NCBI GenBank assembly: GCA_947628495.1
Contig: CANRAC010000020.1
Coordinates: forward strand, 1 to 11,810
Length of the DNA stretch: 11,810 nt
Direction: 5' to 3'
Origin: an uncultured Bacilli bacterium
GTDB taxonomy: Bacteria; Bacillota_I; Bacilli_A; RF39; UBA660
Position 1 is the first letter of the stretch. Each line of letters begins with the position of its first letter. Below are positions 6,725 to 11,810 of the stretch, piece after piece. The notes beneath the pieces are model-generated. The model did no database searches and was not told where the DNA came from. It saw only the letters and a program-made list of their open reading frames with translations. The position numbers and the translations under genes are program-made.

Positions 6725-6808
6725 GGCTTTCATATTAAGTTTAGCACATATACCAAATTAAAATGCCAAAAAGATGTTAAATATTTTAAATATTTACGTT
6801 TAATATAC

Positions 6809-6851
6809 AAAAAAGAATTAGATTAATCATCTAGATTTTCTAATTCTTTTT
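6809..6851 (-). terminator. Rho-independent terminator closing the prfB-tilS-ftsH run, partly inside ftsH
   Basis: On the minus strand AAAAAGAATTAG (6840-6851) pairs over 12 bp with CTAATTCTTTTT (6810-6821), and the second arm ends in a run of six Ts. The 18-base loop contains ATCTAGAT and the TAA stop (6823-6825). The first arm lies in the last codons of ftsH. Confidence 0.8.
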
Positions 6852-8805
6852 GTAATTCTTCTTTAGTCATTTTGCTATAACCTCTAATGCCTTTTTCTTT
6901 AGCCATTTCTTTTAGTTCCGTTAAAGTTAAACCCTCGGTTTTCGCATTGGGCATATCTTTAAAATCAATTGATTTATTTTCGACAATGTATTCAATTTGT
7001 TCTTTAGTTATTGTTTCATATTTCATTAAGGCATCAGTCAATAGCATTACTAGATCTTTATTTTTCTTAAGGATTTCGGAAGCTTGTTTATAACATTCAT
7101 CAATAATCTTACGAACTTCCTTGTCAATTTCTAAAGCGACTTGATCAGAGAAGTTTTTAGTTTTTCCATAATCACGTCCTAAGAAGACACTTTCACTTCT
7201 TTGTTCTAATTGCATTGGCCCTAAGTCGCTCATACCATATTCAGTAACCATGGCACGGGCAATATTAGTGGCTTTTTTAAAGTCATCAGAAGCACCAGTA
7301 GTAATTTCTCCAAAATATAGCTCTTCACTAACACGACCACCTAATAAACCAACTATTTGGGAAGTCAATTCTTTTTTGGTCATAATAGCCATTTTTTCTT
7401 CCTTTGGAAGCATCATGGTGTAACCGCCAGCCATACCACGTGGAATAATCGTAATTTTATGAACAGCTTGTGCATCTTCTAGTTTTAATCCAATAACAGC
7501 ATGTCCGGCTTCGTGAATCGAAACTAAACGTTTTTCTTTTTCGGTTATTTTGCGAGATGTTTTAGCTGGCCCTAATAAAACACGATCTGTAGCTTCATCA
7601 ATTTCGGCCATTGATATATTATCTTTGTTACGTCTTACGGCAAGTAAAGCGGCTTCATTTAATAAGTTTTCCAAATCAGCTCCACTAAATCCTGGTGTTC
7701 TTTGGGATAGATTTTCTAAGTTAACATCTTGATCAAAAATTTTATTTTTGGCATGAACAGCTAAGATTTGTTCACGTTCTTTCGAGTCTGGTAAACTAAC
7801 TGTTACTTGACGGTCAAAACGTCCGGGACGAAGTAAAGCAGGATCTAGAACGTCTGGTCTATTGGTCGCAGCAATGATAATGATACCTTCATTGGCACCA
7901 AAACCGTCCATCTCGGTAAGTAATTGGTTAAGAGTTTGTTCACGCTCATCATGACCTCCTCCTAAACCAGTACCTCTTTGACGACCAACCGCATCAATTT
8001 CGTCAATGAAAATTAAACATGGGGCACTTTGTTTAGCTTGCTTAAACATATCACGAACACGGCTAGCTCCGACACCGACAAATAATTCGACGAAATCAGA
8101 ACCACTTATATAATAAAATGGAACATTAGCTTCGCCCGCTACCGCTTTAGCAAGTAAGGTTTTACCAGTTCCCGGAGGACCTACTAATAAAACACCCTTG
8201 GGAATTCTTGCTCCTAATTTTTGAAATTTTTTAGGATTTTTTAAAAAGTCAATTAATTCTTCAACTTCTTCTTTTTCTTCTTTTAATCCCGCAACATCAG
8301 AAAATCTAACTTTTCCACCATCTTGGGAAAGTCGAGCACGACTACGACCGAAATCCATAGATTTTGAATTTCCTCCCGCCATACGATTAAATAAGAAGAA
8401 TGTAACTCCTACTAAAATTAATAATGGTAAGAAGTTAACAATTATATATAGAATAGAACTACTTCCAGGATCTTTTTTTGTATCATATAAATCTAAATTA
8501 TGAGAAGCAGCATATTCTGATATAGTTGTTATATCTTCTGGAATAATCTTTGTTTTAAAAGATTCGTTTTCTTCATAATCTTCCAATTTACCTTCTAAGT
8601 AATAAACACTCTCACTACTTTTAGGAGTTATAGTTAATTCTGTTACTTTGGCCTTTTCAATGTAAGACATAAATTCTCCAGTGGTTAATTCATGTACTTC
8701 ATGACCAGCAAAATTAAAAAATATTAAAGTTCCTATTACTACTAAAAGTAATATCAAGTATGGAAATGTATTTTTTAAAGTATTTGTATTCTTATTTTTA
8801 TTCAT
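6823..8805 (-). CDS. ftsH: ATP-dependent zinc metalloprotease FtsH with Rho_N/SAP-like C-terminal tail
   Basis: FtsH is a hexameric membrane AAA+ protease that extracts and degrades membrane proteins and short-lived cytosolic regulators. The 660 residues include a first membrane helix (about 14-33), an extracytoplasmic domain, a second helix (about 118-139), then the AAA+ module: Walker A GPPGTGKT (209-216), pore loop around FVGVGA (242-247), Walker B FIDEID (266-271) and arginine fingers in LLRPGRFDR (Arg327, Arg330). The protease has HEAGH (431-435) as the zinc site and Asp508 in TTGASDDF as the likely third ligand. All key residues are present. After the normal end near 615, residues 625-657 (LTLTELKEMAKEKGI, GYSKMTKEEL) resemble a Rho_N or SAP helix-extended-helix motif, which I do not know as a usual FtsH part. 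The ATG overlaps the end of tilS by 8 bases, with GAAGGG 7 bases upstream, implying translational coupling. Confidence 0.97.
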   Translation of the reverse strand: MNKNKNTNTLKNTFPYLILLLVVIGTLIFFNFAGHEVHELTTGEFMSYIEKAKVTELTITPKSSESVYYLEGKLEDYEENESFKTKIIPEDITTISEYAASHNLDLYDTKKDPGSSSILYIIVNFLPLLILVGVTFFLFNRMAGGNSKSMDFGRSRARLSQDGGKVRFSDVAGLKEEKEEVEELIDFLKNPKKFQKLGARIPKGVLLVGPPGTGKTLLAKAVAGEANVPFYYISGSDFVELFVGVGASRVRDMFKQAKQSAPCLIFIDEIDAVGRQRGTGLGGGHDEREQTLNQLLTEMDGFGANEGIIIIAATNRPDVLDPALLRPGRFDRQVTVSLPDSKEREQILAVHAKNKIFDQDVNLENLSQRTPGFSGADLENLLNEAALLAVRRNKDNISMAEIDEATDRVLLGPAKTSRKITEKEKRLVSIHEAGHAVIGLKLEDAQAVHKITIIPRGMAGGYTMMLPKEEKMAIMTKKELTSQIVGLLGGRVSEELYFGEITTGASDDFKKATNIARAMVTEYGMSDLGPMQLEQRSESVFLGRDYGKTKNFSDQVALEIDKEVRKIIDECYKQASEILKKNKDLVMLLTDALMKYETITKEQIEYIVENKSIDFKDMPNAKTEGLTLTELKEMAKEKGIRGYSKMTKEELQKELENLDD

Positions 8806-10144
8806 TATTTTTCCCTTCTTTCAATAGATACTTAAGTATTATATCATAGTTTTTAGTTTTTGCCTTATCAAATTTAGATTTTTTTAATCCTGGTAGCCAA
8901 AGAATGTTATCGGCACTATCTGTGACAATGGGATAAGCTTCTCTTTGGGATTTGGCTATTTTTTCATTAGTAAAAATATCTTGAATCTTTTTAGTACCAT
9001 TTAAGTTTTTAACAATCATTTTATCTTGCGGCTTTTTAGTTCTAATAAGAAGAGGCAATTTTATTTCTTTACTATTTAAATATAGATGATAATTATCGGT
9101 TTTAGCACTTTTATCCACTTTAATTATTTGATTACCATTAGGTAAAATTATTTTATCTTTAAAAATGAAGCGATATTCTTTTTCTTCACTATCAATATTA
9201 TCTATAAATTTAATAATATTATACTCTTTTACAGCCTGAATATTAGCGGGTAAATTGATAGCCATACTGGCCTTATTAGTTTTAATCAGCATGAATAATT
9301 CGGCAATATGTTTGCGATTTATTTTCTGTAATTTTTGGCCATATAGAATATGAAATATTTCGCCAATTATCTTTCTTAAAAGAAAATCATCAATATTATT
9401 TAACTCATTTATATCTAACTGATTATTTTTATATACTTGCTTTATCTTAGCTTGAACCTGTTTATCAATAAATTCATTAGCCTCTTCTATTTCTTGACTA
9501 AACTCTAAATATTTTAAATGCACATCTTTATTTTCCTTTTTTAAAAAAGGCAATATATTTTGGCGATAGCGATTACGTGTGTATTTAGATGAGGCATTGG
9601 AACTATCAATATAGTAAGGTAATTTTTGTTTATCGAGATAATTAGTTATTTCCTCTTTAGTCATATAAAGTAGGGGTCTTATAATTTTAAAATCCCCCAT
9701 TGGGGTCATTTGTTTAATTCCCGCATAGCCATTTAGAGAAGATCCTCGGGTAAGACGCATTAAGATAGTTTCGATTAAATCATCTCCATGATGAGCAGTC
9801 ATTAAGTAATGGGCGTGATATTTTTGAACAAGTTGATAAAAAAATTCATATCTTTTATTACGGGCTTCGTTGTGAAAATTATCTTTAGAGTACTTTTTTA
9901 TTTGTAAGCACTCACAAATTAAATTATTTTCTTTGGAAAATTGTTTTATAAATTTTTCTTCTTCATCACTTTGGTCTCTTAAGTGATGATTAACATGAGC
10001 CACGATAATTTGCAAATTATATTTTTCTTTAAATTTTAATAATTGATAGAGCAAAAACATCGAGTCAGGACCGGTAGAGATCGCTACGACTACTATATCA
10101 TTTGGCTTTAATAAATTTTGTAAATATTTTAAAGTTTTATCCAA
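8798..10144 (-). CDS. tilS: tRNA(Ile)-lysidine synthetase TilS
   Basis: TilS uses ATP and lysine to convert C34 of the CAU-anticodon tRNA-Ile to lysidine, so that it reads AUA and is charged with Ile. The gene is essential in most bacteria. The 448-residue protein has the PP-loop as STGPDS (23-28; canonical SGGxDS, with Thr for the first Gly, a variant I recall from some lactobacilli). Next come AHVNHHLR (49-56), TAHHGDDLIETILMRL (116-131) with RGSSLNGYAGI (133-143), and the DSSN-to-RNRYRQNILP segment (180-199). The substrate-binding middle region follows, then a TilS_C domain (about 362-437). The start is TTG (10142-10144), 7 bases after AGAAGG; no ATG or GTG suits the alignment. It lies 56 bases downstream of prfB without a clear terminator and overlaps ftsH by 8 bases. 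The hpt gene often found between tilS and ftsH is absent. Confidence 0.95.
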   Translation of the reverse strand: MDKTLKYLQNLLKPNDIVVVAISTGPDSMFLLYQLLKFKEKYNLQIIVAHVNHHLRDQSDEEEKFIKQFSKENNLICECLQIKKYSKDNFHNEARNKRYEFFYQLVQKYHAHYLMTAHHGDDLIETILMRLTRGSSLNGYAGIKQMTPMGDFKIIRPLLYMTKEEITNYLDKQKLPYYIDSSNASSKYTRNRYRQNILPFLKKENKDVHLKYLEFSQEIEEANEFIDKQVQAKIKQVYKNNQLDINELNNIDDFLLRKIIGEIFHILYGQKLQKINRKHIAELFMLIKTNKASMAINLPANIQAVKEYNIIKFIDNIDSEEKEYRFIFKDKIILPNGNQIIKVDKSAKTDNYHLYLNSKEIKLPLLIRTKKPQDKMIVKNLNGTKKIQDIFTNEKIAKSQREAYPIVTDSADNILWLPGLKKSKFDKAKTKNYDIILKYLLKEGKNNE

Positions 10145-10151
10145 ATTATCG

Positions 10152-10157
10152 CCTTCT
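10152..10157 (-). promoter_or_regulatory. Ribosome binding site supporting the TTG start of tilS
   Basis: AGAAGG stands 7 bases upstream of TTG at 10142-10144. This spacing and the family-like opening (MDKTLKYL) support TTG as the true start. Confidence 0.7.
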
Positions 10158-10200
10158 TTTTAACATATTTTAACAAATTAAAAATATAATGCAATAAAAA

Positions 10201-11296
10201 TTATTTGTTTTTGAGCATAGCGACCATAAATCCTAAGATATCTCCATCTAAAACTTTATCAGCTTGCGTAGTTTCATAGTCAGTTCGATTGTCTTTAACC
10301 AGCGTATATGGTTCTAAGACATAACTGCGAATTTGGCTACCAAAGTCAATATTTGTATTTATGCCTTTTATTTTGTTAATTTCCGCTTCTTTCTTTTCTA
10401 GTTCTAATTGGTAAAGTTTACTTTTTAAAACTTGCATAGCAATTTCTTTGTTTTTAAGTTGACTGCGTTCATTTTGACAAGTTACAACTGTTTTGGTAGG
10501 CAAGTGGGTAATACGGACAGCCGAATCCGTTGTATTAACACCTTGCCCTCCTTTACCACTACTGCGATAGACATCAATTTTTAAATCTTTTTCATTTATT
10601 TCTACTTCGACATCCGCAGAAAATTCAGGAGTAATAGAAACAGAAGCAAAAGAAGTATGGCGCCGAGCTCCTGAATCAAAAGGAGAGATACGTACTAAGC
10701 GATGAATTCCTTTTTCATTTTTAAAATATCCATAAGCATACAAGCCTTTAATTAAGACTGTAACACTTTTAATTCCTGCTTCTTCACCTTTTTGTTCATC
10801 AATTATTTCGTAAGTATAATTATTTTTTTCACAAAAACGGGTATACATTCTTAAAAGCATGGCTGCCCAATCACAACTTTCGGTACCTCCGGCTCCCGGA
10901 TGAATTTCTAAATAACAATTTAATTCATCATAGGGATTAGATAAAAGAACACTGATTTCTAAATCTTCTAATTGTTTTTCTAAAGTAACTATATTTTCTT
11001 CTATTTCTTTATTTAATTCTAAATCTTCCTCAGTTTCTAATAAGGCAGTCAAATCTTTTAAATCTTGGATGGAAATAGTAAGATTTTGAATGCCTTCAAT
11101 TTCTTTTTTTAGATTACTTACTTGAGCACTTATTTGATTAGCTCTGTTAATATCATTCCAAAAATTTTCCTCAGCCATTAAGTTTTCTAAGTCATTTAAC
11201 TCTTTTTCTTTTTTTTCTAAGTCAAAGAGACCTCCCAATATCATTTGTTTGTTTTTCTAGGTAAGCAATTTTTTGTTTTATCTCTTTTATTTCCAT
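10201..11296 (-). CDS. prfB: Peptide chain release factor 2, expressed by programmed +1 frameshift
   Basis: RF2 recognises UGA and UAA stop codons and triggers peptide release. Translation starts at ATG (11294-11296) and reads 24 codons to an in-frame UGA (11222-11224). A +1 shift at CUU-UGA-C then continues to the TAA at 10201, giving 364 residues, the usual RF2 length. The anticodon-like SPF is at 204-206 and the catalytic GGQ at 249-251, in the positions expected from E. coli RF2. The N-terminal coiled-coil region, the GAGGTESCDWA segment and the ARRHTSF motif are typical. Without the shift, only a 24-residue peptide is made, so low RF2 activity raises RF2 synthesis. The gene follows an AbiEii-type gene by 148 bases. 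Weak candidate promoter boxes (TATTAT, TAAAAT) occur in that gap, but none is convincing. tilS follows 56 bases downstream. Confidence 0.96.
11221..11236 (-). promoter_or_regulatory. Programmed +1 ribosomal frameshift site of prfB
   Basis: On the minus strand GGGAGG (11231-11236) acts as an internal Shine-Dalgarno element, followed by TCT, then CTT TGA C. The ribosome pauses at UGA, slips from CUU to UUU and resumes at GAC (11221-11223). Element order and the 3-base distance match the known bacterial prfB signal. Confidence 0.95.
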
Positions 11297-11431
11297 GTTC
11301 TCTCTTCTTTCTATATTTTAACCTCTTGATAATATGATAACACAACAGACCACTAAAATATTAATTTATTTCCCTTTTGGCTATTTATTCAATAATTAAC
11401 TATTTTGATTAACTTATTTCTTTTGGTAAAT

Positions 11432-11452
11432 CTTTAACTAAACTTTAACTAA
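11432..11452. repeat. Small tandem repeat at the end of the AbiEii-type gene
   Basis: CTTTAACTAA occurs twice in direct order with a one-base spacer (period 11). The copy at 11443-11452 contains the stop codon of the AbiEii-type gene; the other copy lies just downstream of it. This is probably slippage; no function is evident. Confidence 0.4.
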
Positions 11453-11810
11453 TTCTTTTTTTTAATAATTCAATAACCAAATTAATTGCATTCATTATTT
11501 CATTATAATCAATATTGGATACATAAGATTTTTTATTTTTATAATTTTTAAAATTTAATCTTAACTTATCACTTTCTTTTATTTTACTAAAATTATATAT
11601 GATTTTATCTATATCAAAATCAGTTTCTCTTCTTTCAAAAGTATTTTTAATTGCCTTTACTAAAACTTTTTTATTAATTTTATCATAATATCTAGTTAAT
11701 AAAATATACAAATCATAAAAATCTTTCGTTCTCGTATTCATAATATTATCAGAAATGAATGTTTCAAATTTTTCGGCGATAATAGTTTCCATATTAAAAG
11801 CCATAATGTT
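11445..11810 (-). CDS. AbiEii-type nucleotidyltransferase toxin, C-terminal part (cut by window edge)
   Basis: The frame is open to the window edge, so the 121 visible residues are the C-terminal part of a longer protein; an internal ATG at 11802-11804 is probably not the start. Near the top, LAFNMETIIAEKFETFI-like wording (AFNMETIIAEKF visible) followed by NTRTKDFYDLYIL is the hallmark of the AbiEii/AbiGii toxin family (DUF1814), a DNA polymerase beta-like nucleotidyltransferase fold. In AbiE systems this toxin pairs with the AbiEi antitoxin and can give abortive phage defence. The catalytic GS-x10-DxD-type motif and any antitoxin gene would lie beyond the right edge. The visible part is Lys/Ile/Asn-rich and ends in a hydrophobic helix with a basic tail. 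It stands next to prfB on the same strand; no clear terminator separates them. Family assignment is fairly secure; completeness and activity cannot be judged. Confidence 0.75.
   Translation of the reverse strand, partial: NIMAFNMETIIAEKFETFISDNIMNTRTKDFYDLYILLTRYYDKINKKVLVKAIKNTFERRETDFDIDKIIYNFSKIKESDKLRLNFKNYKNKKSYVSNIDYNEIMNAINLVIELLKKRIS

Noticed and set aside
6745..6775. Sigma-54-like TTGGCA element upstream of the transglutaminase-like gene
   Set aside because: The matching -12 GC element is not at the required distance. As a sigma-A -35 box it also lacks a good -10 at 16-18 bases; TAAACT is about 20 bases away.
6779..6796. AT-only palindrome (AAATATTT repeated) between ftsH and the transglutaminase-like gene
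   Set aside because: Such repeats arise easily in AT-rich spacer sequence, and no G/C pairs or T-run context support a terminator or operator.
6416..6826. 136-codon plus-strand open frame opposite the transglutaminase-like gene
   Set aside because: It overlaps the repeats and signal peptide of a clear gene as well as the intergenic region and a terminator, and shows no recognisable protein features.
6887..7732. Two short plus-strand open frames opposite ftsH
   Set aside because: They lie antisense to strongly conserved FtsH coding sequence and have no supporting signals.
10201..11244. prfB as a simple 347-residue gene starting at 11244
   Set aside because: That start lies in the frameshift site. 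The upstream 24 codons, internal GGGAGG and CUU UGA C show the real gene begins at 11296.
1..11810. tRNA, rRNA, CRISPR array, insertion sequence or riboswitch
   Set aside because: I looked through the intergenic gaps, all under 230 bases, and saw no cloverleaf, repeat-spacer pattern, transposase or terminal repeats, or aptamer-like leader.

Overview
The window is strongly AT-rich, and every gene I can support lies on the minus strand, so transcription runs from high to low coordinates. Good Shine-Dalgarno sites, a class B-type sortase with Gram-positive surface proteins, a DUF975 membrane protein and an RF2 gene with a programmed frameshift point to a low-GC Firmicute. UGA acts as a stop in the prfB frameshift site and TGG encodes Trp, so the standard bacterial code applies rather than the Mycoplasma code. 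The small intergenic gaps and the mix of core and surface genes suggest a gut-type Bacilli or Erysipelotrichia-like lineage; this placement is inference.

Right part (about 11810 to 6809): the 3' part of an AbiEii-type nucleotidyltransferase toxin gene, cut by the window edge, is followed by a housekeeping run prfB - tilS - ftsH. prfB carries the classic +1 frameshift (CUU UGA C preceded by GGGAGG). tilS begins with TTG, and its stop overlaps the ftsH start by 8 bases. The hpt gene often found between tilS and ftsH in Firmicutes is absent. FtsH ends in an unusual Rho_N/SAP-like tail. A strong terminator whose 5' arm lies inside the ftsH coding sequence closes the run.

Middle part (about 6711 to 2392): a cell-surface protein with leucine-rich-like repeats, a transglutaminase-like domain, one InlB B-type repeat and an NPPT sorting-type tail; an unrecognised two-helix membrane protein; a membrane-anchored GH3 beta-N-acetylhexosaminidase of the NagZ type; and a DUF975 membrane protein. 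Most of these are separated by terminators or have their own promoters. One promoter is embedded in the terminator hairpin of the upstream gene.

Left part (about 2332 to 1): a class B-type sortase, then a small secreted protein with an NPETSD sorting-type tail that is its likely substrate, a terminator, and the 5' end of uvrB running out of the window.

Taken together, positions 634-6711 look like an envelope region: a sortase, two proteins with NPxT-type tails, a muropeptide-processing hexosaminidase and small membrane proteins, set between core genes (uvrB on one side, prfB-tilS-ftsH on the other). I see no RNA genes, CRISPR array, insertion sequence or replication origin. No gap exceeds 300 bases. 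I found no clearly new multi-gene system. The best leads are the FtsH C-terminal extension, the sortase with its two candidate substrates, and the terminator/promoter overlap.
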